Shown here: positions 8,375 through 20,192 of the stretch, in pieces | Position numbering within the stretch: the stretch's first letter is position 1 | Layout of the letters: each line of letters starts with the position of its first letter | Assembly: GCA_963920575.1 (NCBI GenBank) | Contig: OY986971.1 | Coordinates: 15,738,492-15,802,491 of the forward strand | DNA length: 64,000 nucleotides | Reading direction: 5' to 3' | Source: Narthecium ossifragum | Taxonomy: Eukaryota; Streptophyta; Magnoliopsida; Dioscoreales; Nartheciaceae | Position numbers and translations under genes: made by a program | Notes under the pieces: model-generated | Told to the model about the DNA's origin: nothing | Seen by the model: the letters and a program-made list of their open reading frames with translations, nothing else | Database searches by the model: none

Positions 8375-10846
8375 CACCCCCCAACTTACACTTTGCTAGT
8401 CCTCGAGCAAAGAAAATATAAAATAAACCCCTAGGTTACCCAAGTGAAGGAGTTATAGTCTCCTGAGGGTTTTCAGTGATGATACCCACAAACATCTATA
8501 CATCCCTTTGAATATATCATCAGAAATCAATTATATTATTCATAAACTCCAATGAATGACATAGAAATAATATCTATGAATAAACCCTTCAACTCATAGT
8601 CACTTAAAAATATAGTAAGTCAAAACATGTTATAACATATTTCCAACTCTCTAACATATTTAATCATGACTAAAAATAACTTTAACACTCCTGTGTGTGA
8701 ATAGAGTTCCACATGCTTCAGAGCATCAATTATATCTTAACACTTCAACTATTCAAGATCACAATTCTATCCAAGTACATATCTTCCTCTTATCACATAG
8801 CAATTTCTGTCTTTTATTCATTTTTTTTCTTTTTCTTTCTTTTTTTTTCTTTTCAGAAATTTCAACCGTTTTACGCGAACAACACACCTTGTTAGGCACC
8901 TTGCCCGGTTACTAAGTATGAAACACTTATTTTTTTAGGAATTTCAACTGTTTTATGCGAACACCATGCTGGTTAGGCACACTGCCTAGTTACTAAGTTG
9001 AAAATCCATTTTTTTCATATATTTTGCATACTCAGATAATTGCATGTGTTCATGTATTTTCTGTGACATGACATAGTCTTGTAAATCTATCCTAGTATCA
9101 TGCTCAGAATCTAATATCAACTCTTTAACATGTGAAAGTGAACATGGGCATTAGGCTGTGTCAAGTCATCCTTAAATCTTGGTAAAAGTGTTAAAGTATA
9201 GAAATAATGTGATGCATAACAAAAATTTACTATCCCTTATGTGACATACAAGTGTCTGAATAATTCATAAGATAAATTTCTAAAACAAGCATATTTATCA
9301 ATAAATGTCATAATTTCATTCTTTTGACATAGTTCAAGGGATGTATAATATCGATTATCCTAAAAATATAGGCATTAATTCCTAGAATTCTACCCCCTAA
9401 CTTAAATGTAATTGTCCCCAATTACACTAAGTCATAAAAATAAAGCAAGGAATAAAGGGTAGAGATCACCATAATATCGTGAAAAAATTCCTCTCTATAT
9501 ATATAATTATGCTATGCCCCGCCATAATAGAAGAAATACGTCCCTTCAACCATGTTAGTCACAGAAAGATATACCTTTCTCAAAAGTTCAAACATAACAA
9601 ATTAAAGTCGAAAAAGATATTAAAATCATAAAAATTTTGAAGAGTCACCTTTGTATAAATTTACCAGGAAATTCATACAACCATTCATCCACAAAATTAA
9701 AAAATATAGACATTAAAGCAATAAACTACATTAAATCATCCATACATAGCACCCAAATAATCAGCATCCATGATATCGTTTGCTTAAAGATCGAGACCGT
9801 TCGATTGGAAAACTGGGCTCCTGAGCATATGGATCTCGTCCATCAGCCATCGGACAGCTGAGAGCTCGCCGGGCGGTGATCAACGGTGGAACGTCGTCGT
9901 CAGAGGATGGGACCAATAGGGATGGAATCGTGGAAGGCCAAGGAATGCGCTGGTGAGGTCTGATCAAAGAATCGTGGCCTCCAGGCGGCGGAGCGCCGGT
10001 GAACGGCGCGGAAGAAGATGGCCGGAGTTGGAATCCGGCGGTCGGAGCTTCAATTGAGGTGGGCAAGGATCGATGAAGGATCGTGGAGGGTTTGGGAAGC
10101 TATTGATGGTGTTTGATTAAAGGATTGAGAGCTGTAGGTGGTAGAACAGCGGTGGTCGGCGATGTGGAGGATCGTCGAAAGCGGAATCCGACGAACCGTG
10201 TTGCAAGCTTGAGTTTTGAGGGTGGAAAAAGCATCGTGACAACCGGGAGAAGCTTGTGGAATGGTTTCAGGGAAATTGTAGGTGGGGGAGGAGGATATCG
10301 GCGACGATGGACGGAACAGTGGATGTTCACCGGCGTCGGAAGAGACGAAATTGGGGGAAGAAGAAGCCGTGAGAACGTAGAGGAGAAGATTGCGAAGGTG
10401 GTGGTGGTGGTTTGGTGGGCTGGGAGCGTCCGGAGAAGTGACGACGGGCGGTGGTCGGTGATGAGGAAGGAAGAAGAAGAAGGTTGGATCGACCGTGGGA
10501 GCCCTTTTTGTAACAAAATAAACTGACGGTCAATCGCCCGTGGAAAACTTGATTTGTTTGAGGAGTTGACGGTCGATCGCCATATCGATCCTAAGAGGCC
10601 GTTTTTGTGACAGAGCCTCATGGACGATATGGCGGTCGATGGGATGGTCGACTGTCCGCTAGGAATTTCGATTTTTATGATTATTGTAGTAAAGTAACGG
10701 AAAAGGTGCAGGAAAAATCAGAAAAAATCAGGGAGAAATCCTAAAAATTAAATAAAATTCTCAAAAGCTAAAGAAAAATCATAAAACTGGGTTGCCTCCC
10801 AGGAAGCGCGTAATTTTACATCTTTCGCTAGACGTGCCTAAAAAGG
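8375..10846 (-). other. Non-coding 3' region of element 2
   Basis: In minus-strand order it holds GGGTTGCCTCCCAG (about 10794), a GC-rich segment (about 9790-10640) with GATC palindromes, the internal hairpin (TGTAATTG 9407-9414 with CAATTACA 9419-9426) and its purine run (complement of 9392-9397). The motif pair (8861-8915 and 8943-8995), the terminal hairpin (8391-8397 with 8406-8412) and the polypurine tract against the LTR follow. Long frames in the GC-rich part, such as 10100-10621, are biased Pro/Ser frames with no recognisable domain. I see no env-like gene. Confidence 0.75.
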
Positions 10847-13413
10847 TCAGTGATAGCACGGGTTCATCAGCTCGACAGACTCAATAACATCACCGTGAAT
10901 TATGTCATCCACATAATGTTTTAATCTATGCCTATTAACAGTGAAAGTCTCATTTGTGTGGGGATCGTGAATTTCTATTGCACCATGCGTAAATACTCGA
11001 TTTATAATAAAAGGTCCGGACTATCTAGAACGTAATTTACCCGGGAAAAGACGTAATTTAGCATTGAAAAGCCAAACTTTCTGCCCAACAACAAAAGTCC
11101 TCCTCGAAATATGTTTATCATGAAATGCTTTTGTTTTGTCTTTATAAATTTTGGAATTCAAATATGCCTCATTGCGAATTTCCTCAAGTTCACATAAACT
11201 AAGCTTCCTATGTGTTGTGACGGCATTGGTATCAGTATTAAGCTTTTTAATGGCCCACATAGCTCGATGTTCTAATTCAACAGGTAAATGACAAGGCTTA
11301 CCAAAAACTAGTCTATATGGGGACATACCAATAGGTGTTTTACAAGCTGTCCTATAAGCCTAAAGTGGATCGTCTAGCTTTATGGCCCAATTTGTGCGGT
11401 CAATGCGAACAATTTTCTCTAAGATGCATTTTATTTCCCTATTAGAGAGTTCTACCTGGCCACTTGTTTGAGGATGATAAGGGGTGACTACCTTATGTGT
11501 AATAGAATACTTTCTAAGAAGGAAAACAAATATTGATTATTGAAATGAGAACCACCATCACTAATAATCGCACGAGGACAACCAAATCGAGAAAAGTTAT
11601 TAGTTTGAAGAAATTTAACCACAACTTTATGATCATTCGACTTGGTTGCTATAGCTTCTACCCATTTAGACACATTGTCGACAACTACAAGGATATACTG
11701 AAAACCAAAGGAAGGTGGGAAGGGACCCATGAAATCAATGCCCCAAATATCAAAAATATCGGCAACTAGGATCGGAGTTTGAGGCATCTCATTCCTACGA
11801 GAGATATTTCCAGTCTTCTGACATCTAATACAGGATTGGCAAAAATTATGAGCATCCTTAAAAATCGTAGGCCAATAGAAACCACACCACAAGACTTTTG
11901 CTGTAGTTTTCTTCCCTGAAAAATGACCACCACAGGCATGTGTATGACAGAAAGTAAGGATATCATGCACTTCTGACTCAGGCACACATCTTCTAATGAC
12001 GTGATCAAAACAATATTTAAATAACTCAGGGTCTTCCCAAATATAATATTTAATCTGAGAAAAGAATCTATCTTTGGCATTTTTAGACCAAGAGTCAGGA
12101 AGTTTGCCTGATACAAGATAATTGATTATATGAGCATACCAAGGCTGAGAAATGCGAGTAACCTGAAAGAGGGTACCGTCTGGAAAAGAAACACTGATAG
12201 GAGTTTTGTCAAAAATATAATCCAAAGGAAGGCGAGACAGATGATCTGTAACTACGTTTTTTGAATCTTTTTTATCCCTAATCTCAAGATCATATTCTTG
12301 TAAAAGCAAGATCCATCGAATCAGTCTAGGTTTGGCATCCTTTTTGGTTAGGAGATATCGCAAAGTGGCATGACCAGTATAGACACGGATTTTAGAACCT
12401 AGGAGATAGGAACGAAACTTTTCTAAAGCAAATATTACAGCTAATAATTCCTTTTCAGTGGTAGTATAATTCAATTGAGATTCGGTTAGGGTCTTACTAG
12501 CGTAATAAATCACATGAGATACCTTGTTAATTCGTTGACCGAAAACGGCTCCTATGGCATAATCAGAGGCATCACACATAAGCTCAAAAGATAAGGAATA
12601 ATCAGGCGCATGAACTATAGGTGCGGTCGACAAGAGATCACGAATGGCCGTAAAAGCATATAGGCATGCATCATCAAAGACAAAAGGGACCTCTTTGGCT
12701 AAAAGGGCACACAAGGGTCTATAAATTTTAGAAAAGTCTTTAATGAACCTACGGTAGAATCTCATGATCCAAAAATGATCGGATCTGACGCACAGAAGAG
12801 GGCGGAGGCAAATTAGCAATTAAATCAACTTTGGCTCTATCAACCTCAATTCCACGTTTTGAAACAATGTGACCTAAAACAATCTCTTCCTGAACCATAA
12901 AATGACTCTTTTCCCAGCTCAGAACTAAATTAGTTTCTATGCATCGATTTAAAACTTTTGAAAGATTGTCTAAACATGATTCAAATGAAATTCCAAATAT
13001 AGAGAAATCATCCATAAAGACATCGAGAAATTTATCAATCATATCAGAGAAGATGGCCATCATACATCGTTGAAAAGTTGCGGGTGTATTACAAATGCCA
13101 AAAGGCATCCTACAGTATACAAAGGTACCAAAGGGACATGTAAAAGTGGTCTTCTCTTGATCTTCAGGATCTACTGCAACTTGGTTATACCCCAAATATC
13201 CATCTAGAAAACAATAATAACTCTGACCGGAAAGTCTCTCTTAAAATCTGATCAATGAAAGGGAGAGGGAAGTGATCTTTCCTAGTCAAAGCATTAAGTT
13301 TTCTGTAATCAATACAAACACGCCATCCCGTGGTCTGGCGTATCGGGATCTGCTCTCCTTTATCATTTTCTACTACGGTTAGACCAGATTTCTTAGGAAC
13401 TACATGTGTAGGG
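10847..13413 (-). pseudogene. pol: Element 2 pol: reverse transcriptase, RNase H, integrase (broken)
   Basis: Minus-strand blocks give VVPKKSG, the transcriptase core CIDYRKLNALTRKDHF, GYNQVAVDPEDQEKTTF and the active site VFMDDFSIFG. RNase H has MCDASDY and TTEKELL, but the third catalytic position reads YTGHATL where the family has YTDHA, an Asp to Gly loss. Integrase keeps a zinc-binding HTHACGGHF ... CQSCIRC, the first Asp (GIDFMGPF) and the second (IISDGGSHF). Frameshifts occur near 12800, 11500-11330 and elsewhere, and a stop lies at 11021. The copy cannot encode a working polymerase. The upstream transcriptase part lies across the Mutator-like insertion at 17062-17602. Confidence 0.9.
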
Positions 13414-13423
13414 CTAACCCACT

Positions 13424-13764
13424 GAATCTTTTGCCAAAATGGACCCCCAATGTCCATATTTGGCAGATTGAGACCCCCCACTGATTTTTTGCAACATAGG
13501 ACCCTAAAGTATATAAATCCCTAAATTACCCCTCCCTTCACATGCCATGGATGGCCATCCGTCTCTCCTCATCATTAAAGCATTTAATGCATAGGTTTAA
13601 AAAAAAAAAACCTCCCGTCGTATTTAATGCGACGGGATGTGTCTTCTTCTTCCTTCTTCCCAAGCCTGGTCCTCCCTCCCACCATCTTCTACTCTCCCTC
13701 TCCATTGCCTTCTCTTCTCTTCTCCATTTCCAGTTTCTCCCTTATTCTTTCATGACTCATCCAT
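13424..13764. repeat. Left terminal inverted repeat of the Mutator-like element
   Basis: Matches the reverse complement of 16712-17051 with few differences. It includes ATATTTGGCAGATT, the homopolymer TTTAAAAAAAAAAAA, a small palindrome CCCGTCG ... CGACGGG (about 13613-13638) and a long pyrimidine-rich tract (13641-13740). The inner boundary is approximate. Confidence 0.8.
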
Positions 13765-13774
13765 TTCCACTGCC

Positions 13775-14850
13775 TCATGGTACGGGGAGGGCATGAACTG
13801 AGGTAAGGTCGGTGGCTGCAGTTTTGTGGACTTCAGGTGGATTGCCGAAGATGACAATCGGCTGTAGGGCTGGAGAACGGGGGGCCGTGGGTTTGTAGGG
13901 GGAAAGAGGGTGGCCTTGATTTGTGGTGGGGGATGCCGGGGAGGAGTAGGGAGAGTTGCTGGTCATGGGATGTGGTGTGGTTGGGTGAGGGGGCAGCGGG
14001 TGTTGTTCATGGTTTTGGTCATGGGGCAGCTCATGGGTAGGTGGAGTATGAGGAGTCCTAATCCCGGTAGAGCTGAGTTTATGTTTTGCAATCCAAGTTG
14101 CAGCTAGAATGGGATTTTCTTTGGAAATCTGAACTCTGGTAGGGCTTGACTGATTTGTAGGAGAATATCATTGGATCATTGCTTCCCATTGTTCTACTGA
14201 AGGGTAAGGCAAAGGGATCCAACTCTGGACAGCTTCCTTCCATTGTTCAGCCGTAGGGTAAGTCGTACTCCGAGTTTGACTAGGATTCCTAGTTGGAGTA
14301 GGATTTGCAATCCTAGTTCCAGTAGGATCTTGAGTCCAAGTCGTACTCTGAGTTTGACTCGAATTCCTAGTTGGAGTAGAATTTGTAATCCTAGTTCCAG
14401 TAGGATTTGGAGTCCAAGTTGTACTCAAGTAGCCATTGGTGTTTGTAGGTTTGGGTTGGTTGTAGGGAGTAGGTAATGGCTGATACGGTGGTGATGAATT
14501 GTAGGGAAGACTAGGGTTGTACAGTGTGTAGGGAGGTGGCATAGGCTGCTGGTATGGAGGCTGGGCATGGGTCGGGTATAGGGGCTCACGGTTTGGATAA
14601 TGGGTCGGTGTATAGGCAGGTAAGGTGTGAGGTGAACAATAATAGGGTTGTGGAAGCATTGGGTTGTAGGCTGCATAGGGTGGAGGTTGGTTAGGGTTCT
14701 GTAGGGATGATGATGGGGGTAAGGGATGATGATGTGGAAGAGGGATTCGACCAGGTATAGGAGTAGGTCTGGTCGGATGAACAGTGATCCGTGTAGGGTT
14801 TGAGCAATTCACGGTATAACTAGGGTTTTGGTCAGGTACTCTTCCTGCCA
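13775..14850 (-). pseudogene. Proline-rich gag-like frame of a truncated LTR retrotransposon
   Basis: The minus-strand ATG at 14848-14850 (MAGRVPDQNPSY) lies shortly after a primer binding site and opens a 227-codon frame to 14168. Its product is rich in Pro, Tyr, Asn and Thr and has two 26-residue repeats (STTWTPNPTGTRI / STTWTQDPTGTRI, 14270-14430) before EQWKEAVQSWIP. A further frame at 13775-13966 (IVIFGNPPEVHKTAATDL) looks like a continuation after stops. Position after LTR and primer site suggests gag, but I recognise no capsid or zinc-knuckle motif. The frame is cut by the left inverted repeat of the host transposon. Confidence 0.45.
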
Positions 14851-14898
14851 TGTGGACTCCTTCGGAAGGATTCGGGAGGGCACAGGTAAGAGGAAAGA

Positions 14899-15790
14899 GC
14901 TCTGATACCAAGTTGATACGATGCACCTTCTCAAGGGCTTTCGTACCGGGTCTCTTGCCTTATCTCATATCCTCTTTAGCCAAATCTATGGCTAGGTCGA
15001 GAGATACCTTTAGGGTTTTAGGAGAAGGACCCTAGGTATTCGACGAGGAAGGCGAAGACTAGAGGAGGAGACGGATGAGAAGAGGGATACCTTGCAGCTC
15101 CTCTAGGGTTGGCTGGCTTCTCTTGGAGATCCAAGCCTTGGAGAACGTGGTAGAGGGAAATACGGCAGCCAAGGGGACGCCGGGGACTTGGGGTTGGACG
15201 GCGGAGGTGGTTGGTAGCGGCGGTGGTGGTGGCGAAGGAGTGGACGACAGCGGAGAAGGAGACCGGTGATGGAGAAGAACCGGTTGTAGAGAGAGATGAA
15301 GGTGGCTAGTGGATTATGAGGAAACTAGGTTACAGCTACTCCTATATTACTTCTACTCCTAGAATTTATCTCTACTAAATAATAACTCTCATAAATTCGT
15401 CCATGACATAATACAAGCTATAGAGGTCCTTTTATAGAGGCCTCAAGAGAGTTCTACGCCAACTAGAGAACTACCTTGCTTTAATCAGCAAGTAACCATA
15501 CTTTCCTACTAAGACTCAATCATAACTCAAACTTCCTGATTACTAGGACTCTTAATAGGAACTAATAAAGAAAATCATAAACTGAACTCAAACTAGGAAA
15601 CTGACTCAATCAAGATAACTACAAACTAGGAAATCATCTAAGTAAGCAAACCAGCTAGGAATAGGATTCCTTTGGCCGGCTGAGCTTAGAACGCCCAAAG
15701 GGACTTGGGTGCAGCCAACTCCTTGGCGTGGGCCCATCCAAGCAAGGACGTGGGTCCCTTCTTGGAATGGCTCGGTTCGATCTCGTATCA
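14899..15790 (-). repeat. 5' LTR and primer site of the retrotransposon inside the Mutator-like element
   Basis: Read on the minus strand the LTR runs TGATACGAG (about 15790) to CGTATCA (about 14913), so its ends are inverted copies of TGATACGA. It is followed by TTGGTATCAGAGC, complementary to the 3' end of initiator tRNA-Met. A TATA box, CTATAAAA, lies at 15430-15437. The second LTR and pol are absent, so the copy was truncated. Superfamily is unresolved. Confidence 0.7.
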
Positions 15791-16330
15791 ATTTCACACA
15801 CACGCATCTAAACATTAAACCCGTGCTTCCATCATAGAGTTACACATTCTTTTGAAACACATGTTTTCAAAACATACACGTACCGTTATAAAACATACAC
15901 GTATCGTTGTAACAAATACACGTATGTAGAATTTAACACACACGCATCTAAAAATTAGACCCGTGCTCTTACACTCTTTTGAAACACACGTTTTCAAAAC
16001 ATACACGTACCGTTATAAAACATACACGTATCGTTGTAACAAATACACGTATGTAGAATTTCATACACACGCATCTAAAAATTATACCCGTGCTTCCATC
16101 ATAGAGTTACACACTCTTTTGAAACACATGTTTTCAAAACATACACATACCGTTATAAAACATACACGTATCATTGTAACAAATACACGTATGTAGAATT
16201 TCATACACACGCATCTAAACATTAAACCCGTGCTTCGATCATAGAGTTACAGCTTTCTTTTATAACACGCGTTTTCAAACAATACACGTATCGGTATAAC
16301 AAATACACGTATCGGTATAACAAATACACG
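15789..16330. repeat. About 140-bp minisatellite inside the Mutator-like element
   Basis: Units start with ACACACGCATCTAAA at about 15795, 15937, 16064 and 16204. Each unit contains CCCGTGCT, the Thr-Cys-like ACACTCTTTTGAAACACA and several copies of the palindrome TACACGTA. The spacing is 142, 127 and 140 bp, and the last unit decays into short TACACGTATCGGTATAACAAA repeats. Nothing suggests CRISPR: repeats are contiguous, without unique spacers. Confidence 0.85.
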
Positions 16331-16711
16331 TGTAGCGTCAAAATGACTGCTTTTTACATTGCACCAAGAGGTGTACTACACTGCAGTATACAATGCAAAC
16401 AAGATAGACCAACATCATGCAGCGGAAGGAGCTGGTGATGTACCGGACACAGCTACAAGACGTACAGGTGCATCAGGTTGAAGTGGCAGCATCGCGTTCA
16501 TGATTTATAACCCGTCCGTTGAAGTGGCAATGCAGTGAAACACTTCTCATCGCCTTGCATGTGTGGAGAGCTCTCTCCGATGAACTATTTTGGTGAAGAA
16601 AACTGCGACGATCGAAGGTAGAAAAGAGGAGGCAGTTGATAGAGAGGAGAGATGAACGAATAATGGAGAAGAGAAGAGTAGGCAGTGGAAAGGGAGGAGA
16701 TGAGGAGTGAA
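16331..16711. other. Unassigned interior of the Mutator-like element
   Basis: This stretch between the minisatellite and the right inverted repeat has no convincing reading frame, RNA gene or repeat. The part from about 16600 is purine-rich and grades into the inverted repeat. Confidence 0.5.
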
Positions 16712-17051
16712 AATGGATGAGTCATGAAAGAATAAGGGAGAAACTGGAAATGGAGAAGAGAAGAGAAGGCAATGGAGAGGAAGAGTAGAAGATGGCGGAA
16801 GGGAGGACCATGCTTGGGAAGAAGGAAGAAGAAGACACATCCCGTCGTATTAAATGCGACGGGAGGTTTTTTTTTAAACCTATGCATTAAATGCTTTAAT
16901 GATGAGGAGAGACGGATGACCATCCATGGCATGTGAAGGGAGGGGTAATTTAGGGATTTATATACTTTGGGGTCCTCTGTTGCAAAAAATCAGTGGGGGG
17001 TCTTAATCTGCCAAATATGGACACTGGGGGTCCATTTTGGCAAAAAAATTC
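16712..17051. repeat. Right terminal inverted repeat of the Mutator-like element
   Basis: Reverse complement of 13424-13764 at high identity, ending ...CCATTTTGGCAAAAAAATTC before the target duplication at 17052. The open frames in it (16547-16932) are pyrimidine-tract artefacts. Confidence 0.8.
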
Positions 17052-17061
17052 CTAACCGACT

Positions 17062-18240
17062 GGCTATCAGAAATTGGGTATATAATACCTGCATCCAAAA
17101 GTTTCACCACTTCTTTCTTTACTACCACTTTCATATTCGGATTCAGACAGCGTTGCATTTCCCTAACAGTTTTAGACTCATCCTCTAAGTGAATCTTATG
17201 CATACAAATCGAGGGATCAATACCTTTCAAATCAGCGACTGTCCAACCTATTGCTTTCCTATGATCCTTAAGAACATTAACAAGTTGACTCTCCTGATCG
17301 GAAGATAAAGATGAAGAAATGATAACGGGAAGAGTAGAGTTTGATCCTAGGAAAACGTATTTTAGAGTTTTAGGTAGTGGTTTAAGTTCAAGTTCAGGTG
17401 GTGACTCAAGTGAAGTAGGAGCAGGAGTTGATGAGAGTGATGGAAGGGGTTCAACAACCCAGGAGATGGTCTCTCAATCATTTCCAAAATCATGACCGAC
17501 TGGTCTCTCAGGTTTGCGATCGGTCGGATATGGAGCGACCGGTCGCTCAGGGGGCCGATCGGTCAGTCCAGAATCCATTTGTGTTCCAATGTCATCTTTT
17601 GATTATGCAATTTCTAAATTAACATAATTACCATTATCAGAGTCATAATCATGTGAAATATCAGATAATTCATCATAAATCATGGCATGTGATCTATCAT
17701 CAATACATTCAGTCAAAATATTAACATTATAACATTTATGATCCTGCTCAGGCAAACATGCTGTTTTAAAAATATTCAATTTAACATGCATATGTCCAAA
17801 AGAAACATCCATAACACAAATTCGACAATTTATACAAGCATTAGTTGTGGCCAAAAAGAGATGTCCTAAGATAATAGGTAGAGTCTTTTTGCAATGGACA
17901 ACAGGCTCCATATCCAAGACCACAAAGTCAACAGGAAAGAAGAAATTATCCATCTTAACCAAAACATCTTCTAAAATACATCTAGATGTCTTAATCGATC
18001 TATCTGCTAATTATGAAATTACTGGTGTCTCTTTAAGCTCTCCCATACCAAATTCCTTATAAAGGTAATAAGACATAAGGTTCACATTGGCACCTAAATC
18101 AAGTAGGGCACCGTCTATACGATACTCTCCTATACAACAAGGTATGGTAGTGGTACCATGATCTTTCAGTTTGGGAGGTGTATCATGTTTCAAAATTGAA
18201 CTAACTTGTTCAGTAAAAAAAATCTTTTTGACACTTTGGA
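17062..18240 (-). pseudogene. pol: Element 2 protease and reverse transcriptase N-terminal part
   Basis: Minus-strand reading gives SSILKHDTPPKLKD, the protease active site LLDLGANVNLM (family DLGAS, here followed by Asn), LADRSIKT, then the flap-side block LPIILGHLFLATTNA. A linker, KPLPKTLKYVFLG, GWTVADLKGIDPSICMHKI and the start of transcriptase (VKLLDAGIIYPISDSQ) follow. Stops are seen in the linker and near 18012. The frame ends at the Mutator-like insertion and continues at 13413. The linker holds an array of GATCGGTC palindromes absent from element 1. Confidence 0.85.
17493..17571. repeat. GATCGGTC / GACCGGTC palindrome array in the protease-transcriptase linker
   Basis: About 80 bp hold GACCGACTGGTC, GCGATCGGTCGG, GAGCGACCGGTCGCTC and CCGATCGGTCAGTCC. 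Flanking residues align with element 1 on both sides (SKDDI before, ETISWVVEPLP after), but element 1 has only a few residues in between. The block therefore looks inserted in element 2 or lost from element 1. Confidence 0.75.
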
Positions 18241-20192
18241 TTTAGCCTGCCGTTTATGGGTACACAGATCCTTAAGAATTTTGGCATAATAAGGAATCTG
18301 TCTAATGGCATCAAGCAAAGGTATGTTGATTTTGACTTGCTTAAAGGTCTCAAGGATTTCTTCGGCAGTTATTCAAGATTTTATGGTTGAAGAAGGATTC
18401 TTAAGGGCTGCAGGTAAAGGAACTTTAGGAATATATTTGGCTGGATCAGGTTCTCTAGAATCAGATTGGTCAATATCAGGTGAAAAATAAGAATCATCTC
18501 GGGTTGGACGATTGATCGTCGGATTGGGCGTTTGATCGTCCGTACTGACAGGTTCACCTATTTGGTTATCTACTATTTTACCACTTCTGAGGGTCACAAC
18601 GGCTTTGGTACTCTCAAAGTTTTGGCTTTCTACATAGTGCTGGCCTCTTGGGTTGGAGACAGGTTGACTTGGCAAGTGTCCTTCTTCTCTTTTGGCTATA
18701 GTGTTAGAAATTTGGCCCAATGAATTCTCAAGTTTAGCAATGGATTCGGTATTAGAATTACACTGGTTCTCTATTCTAGACACAAAAATTTTCATTTGAG
18801 AGACTTCACTTGTCATCTCTTGTCTTAGTCCACTAATATTTGCATTTAAAGTTGAAAGGATGGAACTAAATATTGATTTAGACATGGGCTGGGTTGGAAG
18901 GGCTAAATGTGATTGTGGAGGGTACCCAGGGTTTGGATTTGCAGAAGGTTTAGGTGGGTACTTAAAAGTAGAGGTATTAGCTTTATTATTTTGCCCTTGA
19001 AAGTTACTTGATGGTTGTGGCTTCCAACTAAAATTAGGATGATTTCTCCAACCTAGATTATAGGTATTAGAATAAGGATTGTTCTGAGGCTTGGAGAAAC
19101 CATATGTGGCATTGGCATGTTCCTGAACAAAGTCGGGAAAATTGGAGGCCAAATGACAATCAGTGGTAGAATGTTCAGAACTAGAACAAAGGGCACAAAA
19201 GTCAGGGGAAATATGAACTGGAGGAGTCAAGGATTGGCTGGTTTTAAGTTGATTAAGATCTTTGGTTAGGAGGGCTACTTGTGCGGAGAGGCTTTGGAAT
19301 TTAGAAATTACATTAAAACTCCCCGAGAATTACGAATAGTGGTAGACCGATTCTTAGAAATTGAGGCATTGTGTTGCGAATTTTTAGAAAGATTATCATA
19401 CATCTCTCAAAGATCAGTCCAAGGCTTACAAAGAACAACACCCCCGCAGTAAGCTTCGACCATCGTCCTATAACGATCATTAAGACCATTATAAAATGAA
19501 TGGGCTAACTGTCACTCAGGTACTTCATGATGAGGACATTCTCTAAGAAGATCTTTAAACCTTTTCCAAGCTTCATGAAACATCTCATCATCGTTTTGCT
19601 TAAAAGATATGATGATAGTGCGATTGTTTTGGGTTTTGATGATAGGGAAATATTTTTTAAGAAAAGCATCTTGAAGTTGATCCCATGTTGCAATCGAGTT
19701 TGGTGGTAAGATATGAAGCCAATGTTTAGCCTTATCTTTTATGGAAAAAGGAAGCAATTTAAGTCTAAAGACATCATCATTAAAGTGCTCAAGTTTGAAC
19801 ATGGACAAAAGTTCAAAGAAGCTAACAATATGACCATAAGGATCCTCATTTTTACGCCCATAAAAAGAAGGTAAAGTTGTAATCCAATTGGGCTTAATCT
19901 CATAATGGGTCGCATTAATAGGAGGTGGATTAATACAGGAGGTATAGGTGAAAGGTCCAGGCAGAAAATGATTCCTAATTGGGCCTTCTCTATGGTTATT
20001 GTTCTCATTGTCCCCCCCATTTCCATTATTATTTCCTTGCATCATGGTATAGAAAGAATCAAGAGGTAGTTCAGGGATAGGAAGTTGTGAAGATCTTTGA
20101 CGAAATTGCTCTTGGCGGATGGATCTAAGAGTGTTTTCAATCTCAGGATCTAAAGGTGTCAACGGAAAAATTAATGATCGCATACCTTGCAT
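18241..20192 (-). pseudogene. gag: Element 2 gag
   Basis: The minus-strand frame opens at 20192 with MQGMRSLIFPLTPLDPEIEN, an Athila gag N-terminus. It continues through a capsid block (FRLKLLPFSIKDKAKHWL, WDQLQDAFLKKYFP, AWKRFKDLLRECPHHE) to a TGA near 19512. After several stops and shifts it resumes with the zinc knuckle CALCSSSEHSTTDC (19164-19205), NPYSNTYNLGW, NSLGQISN and GQHYVESQNFES, ending near 18370. Gag would form the particle and bind RNA. The 19231-19511 stretch is out of frame but homologous to element 1 bases 1-330. Non-functional. Confidence 0.85.

Larger units (their letters stand above)
13424..17051. mobile_element. Mutator-like element with long terminal inverted repeats
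   Basis: Both ends begin GAATYTTTTGCCAAAATGG, read inward, and the inverted repeats extend about 340 bp. The flanks form a near-perfect 10-bp duplication, CTAACCCACT (13414-13423) and CTAACCGACT (17052-17061), close to the 9-10 bp typical of Mutator-like elements. The insertion interrupts the reverse transcriptase of element 2 between ISDSQ and WVSPTHVV. No transposase is seen. Inside are a truncated LTR retrotransposon and a minisatellite. It is non-autonomous. Confidence 0.8.

Noticed and set aside
14243..14476. Plus-strand Ser/Arg-rich frame
   Set aside because: Reverse-strand shadow of the two 78-bp repeats in the proline-rich minus-strand frame.
15789..16330. CRISPR-like or telomeric array
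   Set aside because: Units of about 140 bp are contiguous with no unique spacers, inside a plant transposon.
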